The notes: generated by a model not told the origin, from the letters alone. Counted from the stretch's first letter, positions 1 to 9,292 are shown. The stretch: 64,000 nucleotides of DNA from Caulobacter sp. 602-1 (GCF_003931565.1 NZ_RRYI01000005.1:186001-250000); one strand, 5' to 3'. Program-made: numbers and translations.

Positions 1-1
1 T

Positions 2-181
2 CCCCTCTACGCGCTGCATTGGCTGGGCTGGGAACTGATGCTGCGGCTGTTCAGGGCTCTGGGCGGCCAGGGGTACCCGCTGGCCTTCGCGGCGGTGGCG
101 GTCCCGGTGATCCTGGCCTTCGCCTGGGCGGTGCTGAAGCTCTACGACGAGCCGGTCCGCCGCCGGCTGCGGCGCCTCTAG
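2..181 (+). CDS. Acyltransferase 3-type membrane protein, C-terminal fragment
   Basis: Only the last 59 codons are in the window; the gene begins upstream. The visible part has a hydrophobic stretch rich in Leu, Ala, Val and Phe (about residues 25-46 of the fragment) followed by the basic tail KLYDEPVRRRLRRL and a TAG stop. A last membrane helix followed by a YDEPVRR-like cytoplasmic tail is typical of the OafA/acyltransferase-3 family, which moves acyl groups onto surface sugars. The assignment rests on this tail alone, and no catalytic residues can be seen. Confidence 0.5.
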   Translation, partial: PLYALHWLGWELMLRLFRALGGQGYPLAFAAVAVPVILAFAWAVLKLYDEPVRRRLRRL

Positions 182-250
182 AAATTTCTGGGCCGTTTGT
201 CGGATGCGGGCATAGTTCGCCGTCCTAGGGACCGGAAGAGAGGACCGTCC

Positions 251-631
251 ATGCTGTACGCCATACTCTGCTACAACCAGGAGGACGTGATCTGCGCCTG
301 GTCCAAGGAGCACGACGACGAGGTCATGGAGAAGCTGGGCGCCGTGCAGGCCAAACTGGCCCAGGAAGGCCGCCTCGGCCCCGTCGCCCGCCTGATGCCG
401 ACCACGGCCGCCACCACCCTGCGCAAGGACCGCGAGCCGCCGCTGGTGCTGGATGGCCCGTTCGCCGAAACCAAGGAGCAACTGCTGGGCTTCTACGTCG
501 TCGACTGCGACAGCCTGGACGGCGCGCTCGACATCGCCAAGGACCTGGGCAAGGTCAATCCCGGCGGCTCCTATGAGATCCGCCCGATCGCGCTGTTCAA
601 CCCCGCTAGTCCGGAGTTCGCCGGCACGTGA
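251..631 (+). CDS. YciI/DGPF-domain protein paired with ECF sigma factor
   Basis: A 126-residue YCII-related (DGPF) protein. The ATG at 251 is preferred over an in-frame upstream codon because MLYAILCYNQ is the normal family N-terminus. The signature VLDGPFAETKEQLLGFYVVD sits near residues 68-87 and a GGSYEIRPI strand follows near the end. The fold is a ferredoxin-like dimeric alpha/beta barrel; the biochemical role of this branch is unknown. Its stop overlaps the GTG start of the following sigma factor by four bases (GTGA), so the two are probably translationally coupled. DGPF proteins beside ECF42 sigma factors are a recurrent arrangement, which suggests a regulatory or linked stress role. 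Confidence 0.85.
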   Translation: MLYAILCYNQEDVICAWSKEHDDEVMEKLGAVQAKLAQEGRLGPVARLMPTTAATTLRKDREPPLVLDGPFAETKEQLLGFYVVDCDSLDGALDIAKDLGKVNPGGSYEIRPIALFNPASPEFAGT

Positions 632-1944
632 CCGAGCTGGGCTGGATCGAGGGCGCGATCAGCGCCGCGCGGCCCCAGGCCATGGCGGCGCTGCTGCGCT
701 ACTTCCGTGACATGGACGCGGCCGAAGAGGCGTTTCAGGACGCCTGTCTGCGCGCCCTGAAGGCCTGGCCCAAGAATGGTCCGCCTCGCGATCCGACCGC
801 GTGGCTGATCATGGTCGGTCGCAACGCCGCCATCGACGCCGTCCGCAAGATCAGCCGCCACACGGTCCTGCCGCCGGAGGAGCTGCTGTCCGACTTGGAG
901 GACGCCGAGGCGCGGGCCGCCGAGCGGCTGGATGGCTCGCACTATCGCGACGACGTCCTGCGGCTGCTGTTCATCTGCTGCCACCCGGACTTGCCGGCCA
1001 CCCAGCAGATCGCTCTCGCCTTGCGCGTCGTTTCGGGCCTTTCGGTTCGTGAGATCGCCGGCGCCTTCGTCGTGACCGAGGCGGCCATGGAACAGCGCAT
1101 CACGCGCGCCAAGGCCCGTATCGGGGCTGGAGACGCGCCGTTCGAGACCCCAGGACCCATCGAGCGCGCCGAGCGCTTCGCGGCCGTGGCGGCCATGCTC
1201 TATCTCGTCTTCAACGAGGGCTATTCGGCCAGCGGCCAGGCGGTCGAGGCCAAGGGGGAACTGTGCGACGAGGCCATCCGCCTGGCGCGCCTGCTGCTGC
1301 GACTGTTCCCGTCCGAGCCGGAGATGATGGGTCTGACCGCGCTGTTCTTGCTGCAGCACGCCCGTTCGGAGGCGCGCTTCGCCGCCGACGGCGCGGCGAT
1401 CCTGCTGGAGGATCAGGATCGAAGCCTCTGGAATCGCAAGATGATCGGGGAGGGGCTCGCCTTGATCGACAAGGCGATGCTGAAGCGCGATCCTGGGCCC
1501 TACCAGGTCCAGGCCGCCATCGCCGCCCTGCACGCCCGCGCCGCGCGGCCGGAAGACACCGACTGGGCGGGCATTGACGCGCTCTACGCCACGCTGGAGA
1601 TCATGCGGCCCTCGCCGGTGATCACCCTGAACCGTGCGGTGGCGACGGCCAGGGTTCGGGGACCGGCGGCGGCGCTGCAGATGATCGAGCCTCTCGGCGC
1701 GCGGCTGGACGGCTATTTCCACTATCACGGCGCGCGGGGCGCCTTCCTGCTGCAGGCCGGTCGCAAGGCCGAGGCGCGGCGGGCTTTCGATCGCGCGATT
1801 TCGCTGGCCAGCACCGCGGCCGAGGCCGCCAACATCCGCCAGTATCTGGACCGCGTCGCCGTCGAGGCGGAGGCATCGGTGGTCAGCAAGGACTTCGAGG
1901 CGGGGCTGTCCCACATCAAGGCCGAGGCCGAAGAGCCCTCCTGA
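628..1944 (+). CDS. ECF42-type RNA polymerase sigma factor with C-terminal TPR-like extension
   Basis: A 438-residue extracytoplasmic-function sigma factor. Region 2 lies in roughly the first 90 residues (YFRDMDAAEEAFQDACLRAL, then PTAWLIMVGRNAAIDAVRK). Region 4 is near residues 125-165 (ALRVVSGLSVREIAGAFVV with the helix containing MEQRITRAKARI). The remaining 250 or so residues are an alpha-helical, TPR-like domain (NEGYSASG, RPSPVITLNRAVA, RAFDRAISLA) that marks the ECF42 group. It starts at GTG 628, overlapping the upstream DGPF gene. No anti-sigma factor is adjacent; in ECF42 the C-terminal domain is thought to control activity. The promoters it reads cannot be deduced here. Confidence 0.9.
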   Translation: MTELGWIEGAISAARPQAMAALLRYFRDMDAAEEAFQDACLRALKAWPKNGPPRDPTAWLIMVGRNAAIDAVRKISRHTVLPPEELLSDLEDAEARAAERLDGSHYRDDVLRLLFICCHPDLPATQQIALALRVVSGLSVREIAGAFVVTEAAMEQRITRAKARIGAGDAPFETPGPIERAERFAAVAAMLYLVFNEGYSASGQAVEAKGELCDEAIRLARLLLRLFPSEPEMMGLTALFLLQHARSEARFAADGAAILLEDQDRSLWNRKMIGEGLALIDKAMLKRDPGPYQVQAAIAALHARAARPEDTDWAGIDALYATLEIMRPSPVITLNRAVATARVRGPAAALQMIEPLGARLDGYFHYHGARGAFLLQAGRKAEARRAFDRAISLASTAAEAANIRQYLDRVAVEAEASVVSKDFEAGLSHIKAEAEEPS

Positions 1945-3171
1945 TTACGCCACGCGGATCTCTCCGGTGTCGATCTGCGACCAGTCGTGAAGCGGCAGGT
2001 GCAGCGATGGGCACGCGGTGGTCGGTGTCGGCGCTTCCAGCAGGTCGGTGATCGCCGGCCCGCTGAGGAACGGCGCGCGCAGATCGACACAGGCGTTCAG
2101 TTCGCGGCGCGTGCGCAATTCGCTGATCCCTTGCCAGATGCGCTTGCGCGCATAGAGAGGCGCGTCGCGCAGGAATCGCGTCGCGGCCGAGAGGCGCACG
2201 CTCTCGCTGCCTTCCGGAAGGATCAGCGTCACCGAGCTGGCGAAGTCGGCCGGCAGATCCTCCACCTGGAACGCCGGGTCCGAGACACGCAGGTCCAGAC
2301 GCGCGAAGTGCGGCTTGAGATAGGCCTGGATCGTCTGCATGGCCGAGAACGATGGCGCGCGGGGCGTATCGTAGACGGCCGCCGCCAGCCGTTGCCGAGC
2401 GGCGCGGGGTAGGGCCTCCAGGTGCGGCAGCAGAGCGTCGCGGGCGCGGGGCTTGATCAGGGTCGAGAAGCAGATCGGAAAGAACAGCACGCCGGACTCC
2501 TGGCGGCCCAGGATGTCCTTGGCGCTCTCCAGGATCGGGATGTCATGGTCGGCTTCACGGCCATGGACGGCCGGAGTTGGGGCGTCGAAGTCGAGAGTGG
2601 GCGTGGCGTCCTCGCGCCATAGGGCGACATTGCCGACGAAGAGTTCGCGTGGCGAATGATAGACGCCGCGATAGACGATGCGGGTTTTTGCTTCGGGCTC
2701 GAGCTCCCCCAGGGTCTCGACCGGCGGCTCGCCCGCGACCGGACCGCCGGGCGGCGCCAGCGACACAACGCCGTCGGGCGTGATGCGGCAGACCCGTCCG
2801 ATCGCCTCGCCCAGGTCGTCGGCGTCCAGCATCGCCTTCAACTGCTGAGGCGGCATGCCGGCGAAGCGCATCACCTCGGCCTTGTCGCCCTCCAGCATCA
2901 GCAACGACACCTCACCGTCGCTGGTCTGGCCGAACAGCTTGGTCTGAAGCGCCCGGGCCAGGGCCTGCAGCTCGCGCGGGTCCAGCAGGATGGCGCGAGG
3001 GTCGGCCAGGACGAACGAGAACGGCGCGACCAGGCCATAGCGGCGCGGCCAGAGCCACGTGGTCTCAAGATACGCCCCAGCGACCTTGGCCACGATGCCG
3101 GCCATGGTTTCGGTATCGGCGAACATCAGCGTGTCGCCGACCATGATCTTGAGACAAGCGAGCGCGGTCAT
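1945..3171 (-). CDS. Conserved protein of unknown function
   Basis: A 408-residue soluble-looking protein with no signal peptide or clear membrane helix. The ATG at 3171 (MTALACLKIMVGD) is preferred; a longer in-frame form begins at 3204. The sequence is mixed alpha/beta with hydrophobic strands such as GLVAPFSFVLADPRAILLD near residue 50, and an acidic middle. I do not recognise a catalytic motif or a named family. It is convergent with the sigma factor gene, leaving no gap between the two stops, and divergent from the radical SAM gene. Base composition resembles the neighbours, so it is probably a native lineage-specific gene. Confidence 0.7.
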   Translation of the reverse strand: MTALACLKIMVGDTLMFADTETMAGIVAKVAGAYLETTWLWPRRYGLVAPFSFVLADPRAILLDPRELQALARALQTKLFGQTSDGEVSLLMLEGDKAEVMRFAGMPPQQLKAMLDADDLGEAIGRVCRITPDGVVSLAPPGGPVAGEPPVETLGELEPEAKTRIVYRGVYHSPRELFVGNVALWREDATPTLDFDAPTPAVHGREADHDIPILESAKDILGRQESGVLFFPICFSTLIKPRARDALLPHLEALPRAARQRLAAAVYDTPRAPSFSAMQTIQAYLKPHFARLDLRVSDPAFQVEDLPADFASSVTLILPEGSESVRLSAATRFLRDAPLYARKRIWQGISELRTRRELNACVDLRAPFLSGPAITDLLEAPTPTTACPSLHLPLHDWSQIDTGEIRVA

Positions 3172-3310
3172 GGAGCCATGATAGGCGCGCCAGGTTATCG
3201 CCACGCTAGGACCGCCAGCGACTTACTGTCGCATGGCGAGCATGGGGCGCGGCTTCCCTCCTTGCATAATGTTCTTGTTATGTTCTGCTGATTTCAGCAT
3301 ATTCGCCGCC

Positions 3311-4393
3311 ATGGCCGAGACAGCGAAACTGGGGCCCGCGTCGCGCGGGCGGGGCGCGAAATCCAATCGAACCGGACGTTTTGAGTCCCAGACGCGAGAG
3401 ACGTTCGACGACGGCTGGAGCGAAGACGACGCGCCTGGGCAGTTGAAGACCGAGCTGCAGCCGATGAAGTCGCGGACCATCATCGCCCGCAACCAGAGCC
3501 CCGACGTCGGCTTCGACCGCTCGATCAACCCGTACCGCGGCTGCAGCCATGGCTGCATCTACTGCTATGCGCGGCCCAATCATGCGTATCTGGGCCTGTC
3601 GCCGGGCCTGGATTTCGAGAGCAAGATCTTCTTCAAGCCGCACGCGGGCGAACTGCTGGAGAAGGAGCTGGCCAAGGCTTCGTACAAGCCGGCGACGATC
3701 CACATTGGCGGCGACACCGATCCCTACCAGCCCGACGAGAAGCAACTTCGGGTGACGCGACAGATCATCGAGGTGCTGGAGCGCGTCAGCCATCCCTTCA
3801 CGATCATCACCAAGTCGGCCCTGATCCTGCGCGATCTCGACGTGCTGAGCCGGATGGCCGAGCGAAAACTGACCCGGGTGGCGATCTCGATAACGACCCT
3901 GGATCGCAAGCTGGCCCGCAGCATGGAGCCGCGCGCGGCCACGCCGGGCAAGCGGATCGAGGCGGTGCGCCGGCTGACCGAGGCCGGCGTGCCGGTGACG
4001 GTGATGTTCGCCCCGGCCATTCCGGGCTTGAACGACCATGAGTGCGAGGCGGTGCTGGAGGCGGCGGCCAAGGTCGGGGCGCGCGGCGCCGGCTATGTCG
4101 CCCTGCGCCTGCCGCGCGAGATCGCCCAACTGTTCCAGGAGTGGCTGGAGACCGACCATCCAGATCGGGCCAGGAAGGTGATGTCGCTGGTGCGCCAGAT
4201 CCGCAAGGGCGAGACCTACAGCGCCAGCTGGGGCGAACGGATGGTCGGCGACGGGCCGGTGGCCGAGGTGCTGCGCCAGCGCTTCCATCTGGCGGTCAAG
4301 AAGTTCGGGCTGGATCGGCCATGGACGCCGCTGGACGCCACCCAGTTCACCCCGCCAAGCAAGCCAAGCGCGCAGATGGACTTGTTTGGGTAA
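3311..4393 (+). CDS. PA0069-family radical SAM protein
   Basis: A 360-residue radical SAM enzyme. The 4Fe-4S cysteines are in GCSHGCIYCYARPNH (CxxxCxxC, about residues 80-95), preceded by the family signature INPYR. HIGGDTDPYQPDE follows, as expected for the SAM-binding barrel. The family resembles spore photoproduct lyase but has no settled substrate. The ATG at 3311 (MAETAKLGPASRG) is preferred to the in-frame upstream start at 3233, whose extra 26 residues are hydrophobic and atypical. A basic, disordered N-terminus of about 50 residues precedes the core. The gene appears monocistronic or weakly linked to the next gene (39 bases). Confidence 0.9.
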   Translation: MAETAKLGPASRGRGAKSNRTGRFESQTRETFDDGWSEDDAPGQLKTELQPMKSRTIIARNQSPDVGFDRSINPYRGCSHGCIYCYARPNHAYLGLSPGLDFESKIFFKPHAGELLEKELAKASYKPATIHIGGDTDPYQPDEKQLRVTRQIIEVLERVSHPFTIITKSALILRDLDVLSRMAERKLTRVAISITTLDRKLARSMEPRAATPGKRIEAVRRLTEAGVPVTVMFAPAIPGLNDHECEAVLEAAAKVGARGAGYVALRLPREIAQLFQEWLETDHPDRARKVMSLVRQIRKGETYSASWGERMVGDGPVAEVLRQRFHLAVKKFGLDRPWTPLDATQFTPPSKPSAQMDLFG

Positions 4394-4432
4394 AGGGCTT
4401 GACCCTGCGTGGCGCTCTGGCCAAGCAAGGCC

Positions 4433-4888
4433 ATGATCTCCGTCATCCTCGTCGCCTCCGAAGACCTGCAAGGGTTGGCCGCCCAGATGACCATGCTGGT
4501 GCCCGCCGCCGTGGACGGGCTGGTCAAGGAGGTGGTGCTGGTCTCCGGCGGCGAACCGGGTGTCGAGGCCCTGGCTGAGGACAGTGGGGCGCGGCTGGTG
4601 ACGACTTCAGGCGATCGCCTGGCGGCGGGCGCCGCGGTGGTTCGTGGCGACTGGATTCTGACTCTGCGCGCGGCGCCGGTTCTCCGCGAAGGTTGGCGCG
4701 AGCCGGTCGAGAAGCATGTGACGGGCGGGGCGGGGGCTCCCGCGGTTCTGACCGCTCCGGGCGGCCTGCTCGGCAAGCTTGCGCCGCGCCTGCATGGCGT
4801 CCTGGTTCGACGGCTGGACTGGCCCGCGAGCGGCGGTGACGAGAAGACCTTGGCGAAGACGCTGCGAGCCAGGCGGCTGGCCTATTAG
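4433..4888 (+). CDS. Glycosyltransferase-like (GT2 fold) small protein
   Basis: A 151-residue protein beginning MISVILVASED. The opening beta strand, the strand VKEVVLVSGG and the segment RGDWILTLRAAPVLREGW resemble the nucleotide-binding half of family 2 glycosyltransferases of the TIGR04283 type. It is shorter than a full GT2 enzyme (about 220 residues or more), and the acidic metal-binding motif is not convincing, so catalysis is doubtful. It lies 39 bases after the radical SAM gene on the same strand. The annotation is a fold-level guess. Confidence 0.55.
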   Translation: MISVILVASEDLQGLAAQMTMLVPAAVDGLVKEVVLVSGGEPGVEALAEDSGARLVTTSGDRLAAGAAVVRGDWILTLRAAPVLREGWREPVEKHVTGGAGAPAVLTAPGGLLGKLAPRLHGVLVRRLDWPASGGDEKTLAKTLRARRLAY

Positions 4889-4938
4889 GAACGTCCCGTC
4901 CGCGTGGGGCGCAGCCTGAGCGGAGATGAGCGTGCTGG

Positions 4939-6600
4939 CTAGGGTTGGACCTGCGCGAGCTGGGTCATCAGCTGGTCAATCGAGGTCGGGGCGGCGACCT
5001 GCGGGTCGAGGCGGAAGTCGACGGTCCGCGCGCCGCTGGCCACGGCGTCCAGGGTCTTGTTCTCCGCGCCCATCAGCCGGCGATAGGTCCAGTAGCTGGC
5101 CATCACCTTCTCGACGTAGTTGCGGGTCTCCTTGAACGGCAGGCTCTCGATCAGCAGCAGGGTGTCGCAGTCGGCGCCGAGTTGGGCCGCCGTGCGGTTC
5201 AAGGTCGCCGGCCCGCCGTTGTAGGCCGCGACGGCGCGCAGGAGGTCAGGGCTCTTGACGCCGCGGTTCATCAGCCAGGTGAAATAGTCCTGCCCGGCCC
5301 GCAGGTTGTAGGCGGGATCGAACAGCGGGCTGTTGTCGGCCAGCAGCTTGTCATCGCCCACGACGTCGGCGGCTGAGCTCGGGCGCACCTGCATCAGGCC
5401 CATGGCGCCGGCGGCCGAGACGGCCATCGGGTCGAAGCGGCTCTCCTGGCGCACCAGGGCGTAGACCATGGCCTTGTCGATGGTGAAGCCGCCGACCGGA
5501 TCCAGCGGCGGCAGGGGATAGTCCTCGCCGCCGACCCGGCGCACCGGGCGGCCAGCGTTCAGCGGGGCGTTGGCGTTGAGCGCCAGGGCCAGGGCCGTCC
5601 AGTCGTCGCGAAGCTCTTGGGTTTCAGCCAGAGACAAGCCCGCGCGAAGCTCCATGCCCGCCTCGCGCCAACGGCCGACCTGGGCCAGGGCGGTGGCGCG
5701 ACGGGCGCGCGGGTCGTTCCTTACGAGCTGTTCCAGCGAAGCCGTGTCGGGACCGACATAGCTGGCGCGGGTCAGCAGGCTGGCGATCGGATCGTAGTTA
5801 TCTTCGGCGATGGGAGCGCCGGCCATGGCCAGCTGCCGTACGGCGATCATGCCGTAGAAGGTGTGCGGCGAGCGGGCGGCCTCGTTCAGCAGGGTCAGGG
5901 CGTCGCGGCCGTGGCCGGCCTGGCTGGCCACGCGGGCGGCCCAGAAGGCGCCGGCGGCGCGCAGCCACTCGTCCTCGTGCTGGTCGTGGGCGACCTGTTC
6001 GAAATAGGCCTGGGCGGTTCGATAGTCGCCCAGGCGATAGGCCGAGAGGCCCGCGATCCAGGTCTCGCCGCCCGCCACGGCCAGGCTTAGGGCTTTCTGG
6101 ACGTCGCCTGAGTAGTAGGCCTCGCGGGCGGCGCGGCCCTTGTCGGCGGGGGGCGGGGCGGTCTCGTCGCCGATGAACAGTTCTGGAACCGGCGCGGCGG
6201 CGACCCGCTTGCCGGCCGGCTTGCGCTTGACGGCCAGGGCGTAGACGCGGTCGGCGCCGGCCTCGTCGGCATAGGCGCGCAGCCAACGGGTCAGGTCGTC
6301 GTAGCTGGCCGAAAAGCGAGTGGGATGCATGATCTTGGCGAAGGCCAGGCGGCCGGCCAGGCTGCGATCATGGGCGTTGGCGAAGGCCGCGGCGGCGGCG
6401 TCGAAATCACCGCGATCGGTGGCGGCGAAGGCGGCGCGATAGGCGCGGACATCCTCCGGCGACAAAGGCTCAAGGGCGCCCGCTCGCGCGACGCCTCCCA
6501 TGGGTAGGAAAGCCGCCGCGCACAGGAAGAGGGCCGACAACACGGCCAAGAGGCGAGTCCAAATCCGCAAAAACCGTTCCGCGCTCCCCCGCAGGCGCAC
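4939..6600 (-). CDS. Soluble lytic murein transglycosylase
   Basis: A 553-residue periplasmic enzyme that cleaves peptidoglycan glycan strands to 1,6-anhydro-muropeptides. The N-terminus is a signal peptide: basic start, then LLAVLSALFLCAAAFLP, with cleavage likely after ARA. A helical superhelix (residues about 45-360) precedes the SLT domain, where ALVRQESRFDP carries the catalytic Glu, followed by SAAGAMGLMQVRPSSA and the AYNGGP loop near residue 480. Length and layout match Slt70-like enzymes. The start is GTG at 6600. It ends 52 bases from the convergent upstream gene and starts 30 bases from the UDG stop on the same strand. Confidence 0.92.
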   Translation of the reverse strand: MRLRGSAERFLRIWTRLLAVLSALFLCAAAFLPMGGVARAGALEPLSPEDVRAYRAAFAATDRGDFDAAAAAFANAHDRSLAGRLAFAKIMHPTRFSASYDDLTRWLRAYADEAGADRVYALAVKRKPAGKRVAAAPVPELFIGDETAPPPADKGRAAREAYYSGDVQKALSLAVAGGETWIAGLSAYRLGDYRTAQAYFEQVAHDQHEDEWLRAAGAFWAARVASQAGHGRDALTLLNEAARSPHTFYGMIAVRQLAMAGAPIAEDNYDPIASLLTRASYVGPDTASLEQLVRNDPRARRATALAQVGRWREAGMELRAGLSLAETQELRDDWTALALALNANAPLNAGRPVRRVGGEDYPLPPLDPVGGFTIDKAMVYALVRQESRFDPMAVSAAGAMGLMQVRPSSAADVVGDDKLLADNSPLFDPAYNLRAGQDYFTWLMNRGVKSPDLLRAVAAYNGGPATLNRTAAQLGADCDTLLLIESLPFKETRNYVEKVMASYWTYRRLMGAENKTLDAVASGARTVDFRLDPQVAAPTSIDQLMTQLAQVQP

Positions 6601-6630
6601 GTCCCCCGTTCCGACTGGTCGAACGCAGTT

Positions 6631-7452
6631 CTAGTGCGGGCGGTCGGGGCGATCAAGTCGCTCGGTCAGCGTGAGAAGGTCCTGCCAGGCCTTCTTCTTC
6701 TGGGCGGGGGTGCGCAGAAGGAAGGCCGGGTGCAGGGTCGGCATGGCCGGAAGCTCGATGGACTTGTCCTCGGAGGTCCATTCGAACCAGCGGCCGCGCA
6801 TCGACAGGATGCCTTCCTCGCGCTTCAGCATGGCCTTCGCGGAGGCTCCGCCAGCCAGCAGCAGCATCTTCGGCTTCACCAGGGCGATGGCGCGTTCGAC
6901 GAAGGGCGCGCAGGTCGCCTGTTCCTGGGGCGTCGGCGTACGGTTGCCGGGCGGACGCCAGAAGACGGTGTTGGTGATGAAGACCCGGCCCTCCAGGCCG
7001 GCGGCCTTCAACATGCGGTCCAGCAGCTTGCCCGCGCGGCCGACGAACGGCTGGCCTTGGGCGTCCTCGTCGGCGCCGGGGCCTTCGCCGATGATCATCA
7101 GCGGCGCGTCGCCGACCCCGCGCGAGAACACGGCCTGCTTGGCGCCCTGGGTCTTCAGCGCGCAGCCGTCGAAGGCGGCGATGGCGGCGGCCAGGCTCTC
7201 CAGGTCGTCGCAGGCGGCCGCGGCGGCCTTGGCGGCGGCGATGGCCGCGCCGACATCGGGACCGCGCGCCAGGGCCAGGCCCGGACGGGCGACCGGCGGC
7301 GGGGGAGGCGTCGGCTGGCTGCGGGCCCGGAGCATCGCCGCGCCCTCGGCCAGGCGATCGATCGGCGCGTCGGCGTACGAGACCTCGACGCCCGCGTCAG
7401 CCCAGAAGGCCAGCAGGCTTTCGATGGCGCGTTGATCGACGGCGAGGCTCAT
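6631..7452 (-). CDS. Uracil-DNA glycosylase, family 4-like
   Basis: A 273-residue DNA repair enzyme that removes uracil from DNA. The catalytic motif is GEGPGADEDAQGQPFVGRAG (about residues 124-143), and the second motif is PTLHPAFLLR near residue 245. NTVFWRPPGNRTPTPQEQ matches the family 4 core. Compared with the Thermotoga-type enzyme, two of the four 4Fe-4S cysteines are replaced: the first Cys of the CxxC pair (here FDGC) and the Cys before RPP (here Trp). Only Cys in FDGC and ATC remain. An N-terminal region of about 80 residues with a proline run precedes the domain. The start is the ATG at 7452. Confidence 0.9.
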   Translation of the reverse strand: MSLAVDQRAIESLLAFWADAGVEVSYADAPIDRLAEGAAMLRARSQPTPPPPPVARPGLALARGPDVGAAIAAAKAAAAACDDLESLAAAIAAFDGCALKTQGAKQAVFSRGVGDAPLMIIGEGPGADEDAQGQPFVGRAGKLLDRMLKAAGLEGRVFITNTVFWRPPGNRTPTPQEQATCAPFVERAIALVKPKMLLLAGGASAKAMLKREEGILSMRGRWFEWTSEDKSIELPAMPTLHPAFLLRTPAQKKKAWQDLLTLTERLDRPDRPH

Positions 7453-7618
7453 GCGACCGTCTTAGCGCGGATTGTTCAAGGTCTCCACGCTGCGATGCAG
7501 CAAAAAAGCGGAGCGGAGTGCTTGACCACCGCCGCGTCACGTTCGGATAAGCTGTGATTCAAACAGTCATAAGACGGGCGGCCCCAAGAACGAGGGTTGG
7601 GCCCGATCGGGAGACCTT

Positions 7619-9292
7619 ATGAGCGAAGATCTCGAACGCGAGTCGATGGAATACGACGTCGTCATCGTCGGCGGCGGTCCCGCCGGGCTCTCCGCGGCGA
7701 TCCGTCTGAAGCAACTGGCCGCCAAGGCGGGGGCCGAGATTTCGGTGGCCCTGCTGGAAAAGGGCTCCGAGGTCGGCGCCCACATCCTGTCAGGCGCGGT
7801 GATCGATCCCAAGGGTCTGGCCGAACTCTTCCCCAATTGGAAGGAAGAGGGCGCGCCGCTGGAGACGCCGGTCACCAAGGACCGCTTCAAGCTGCTCGGG
7901 CCGCAGGGCGAGCTGTCCCTGCCGATGTTCGCCATGCCGCCGTTCATGCACAACCACGGTTGCTACATCGCCTCGCTGGGCAACCTCACGCGCTGGCTGG
8001 CCGGCAAGGCCGAAGAGCTGGGCGTCGAGATCTATCCGGGCTTCGCCGCCTCGGATCTGGTCTGGAACGAGGATGGCTCGGTCAAGGGCGTGGTCGTCGG
8101 CGTGGTCGGCATCGCCAAGGACGGCCACCACAAGCCGGACTATCAGCCGGGCATGGAGCTGCACGGCAAGTATGTCTTCATCGCCGAGGGCGTGCGGGGC
8201 TCGCTGGCCAAGCAACTGATCGAGAAGTTCGACCTCTCGGCCGGCAAGTCGCCGCAGAAGTACGGCATCGGCATCAAGGAGCTGTGGCAGGTCCCGCCCG
8301 AAAAGCACCAGCCGGGCCTGGCCGAGCACACCACCGGCTGGCCGCTGGACAACCAGACGGGCGGCGGCAGCTTCATGTATCACTTCGGGGACAACTACGT
8401 GGCCATAGGCTACGTCGTGCATCTCAACTACAAGAACCCGTGGATCTCGCCATTCGACGAGTTCCAGCGCTTCAAGCAGCATCCGAGGGTGAAGCCCTAT
8501 CTGGAAGGCGGCAAGCGCATCGCCTACGGCGCGCGGGCCATCACCGAGGGCGGCTACCAGTCGGTGCCGAAGCTGACCTTCCCGGGCGGCGTGCTGATCG
8601 GCTGCTCGGCCGGCTTCGTCAATGTGCCGCGCATCAAGGGCAGCCACAACGCCGTCAAGACCGGCATGATGGCCGCCGAGGCCGCCTATGAGGCCGTTCA
8701 GGCCGGCCGCGCCAGCGATGAACTGACGGGCTACCAGACCGCCTACGACAACTCGTGGGTCGCCAAGGAGCTGAAGGTCGTCCGCAACGCCAAGCCGATG
8801 CTGGGCAAGTTCGGCACCGCCCTGGGCGGCGCGGTCAGCATGTTCGACATGTGGTGCACGCACCTGTTGGGCGGCTTCTCGTTCTTCGGCACCATGAAGC
8901 ACGAGAAGACCGACGCGGCCTCGACCGGCCTGGCCAAGGACTATCAGCCGATCGTCTATCCCAAGCCCGACGGCGTGATCAGCTTCGACAAGCTTTCCTC
9001 GGTGTTCCTCTCGGCGACCAACCACGAGGAAGACCAGCCCGCGCACCTGAAGCTGAAGGACCCGTCGATCCCGATCTCGGTCAATCTACCCAAGTACGGC
9101 GAACCGGCGCGCCTCTACTGTCCGGCCGGCGTCTACGAGGTGCTCTACAACGAGCAGGGCCAGGACCCGCGCTTCCAGATCAACGCCCAGAACTGCGTCC
9201 ACTGCAAAACCTGCGACATCAAGGATCCGTCGCAGAACATCGTCTGGACCACGCCGGAAGGCGGCGGCGGACCGAACTATCCGAACATGTAA
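7619..9292 (+). CDS. Electron transfer flavoprotein-ubiquinone oxidoreductase
   Basis: A 557-residue membrane-associated ETF-QO that passes electrons from reduced ETF to ubiquinone. The FAD Rossmann motif is VVIVGGGPAGLSAAIRL near residue 14. The C-terminal 4Fe-4S cluster region holds YCPAGVYE and CVHCKTCDIKDPSQNIVW, ending GGGGPNYPNM, which is the canonical ETF-QO tail. Length is normal for the family. It begins with ATG at 7619. It should serve the acyl-CoA dehydrogenase encoded at 27-28 kb. A strong intrinsic terminator follows at 9353. Confidence 0.97.
   Translation: MSEDLERESMEYDVVIVGGGPAGLSAAIRLKQLAAKAGAEISVALLEKGSEVGAHILSGAVIDPKGLAELFPNWKEEGAPLETPVTKDRFKLLGPQGELSLPMFAMPPFMHNHGCYIASLGNLTRWLAGKAEELGVEIYPGFAASDLVWNEDGSVKGVVVGVVGIAKDGHHKPDYQPGMELHGKYVFIAEGVRGSLAKQLIEKFDLSAGKSPQKYGIGIKELWQVPPEKHQPGLAEHTTGWPLDNQTGGGSFMYHFGDNYVAIGYVVHLNYKNPWISPFDEFQRFKQHPRVKPYLEGGKRIAYGARAITEGGYQSVPKLTFPGGVLIGCSAGFVNVPRIKGSHNAVKTGMMAAEAAYEAVQAGRASDELTGYQTAYDNSWVAKELKVVRNAKPMLGKFGTALGGAVSMFDMWCTHLLGGFSFFGTMKHEKTDAASTGLAKDYQPIVYPKPDGVISFDKLSSVFLSATNHEEDQPAHLKLKDPSIPISVNLPKYGEPARLYCPAGVYEVLYNEQGQDPRFQINAQNCVHCKTCDIKDPSQNIVWTTPEGGGGPNYPNM

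Noticed and set aside
571-1914. 447-residue open frame antisense to the sigma factor.
   Set aside because: Low-complexity Arg/Gly/Gln-rich product typical of antisense frames in GC-rich DNA.
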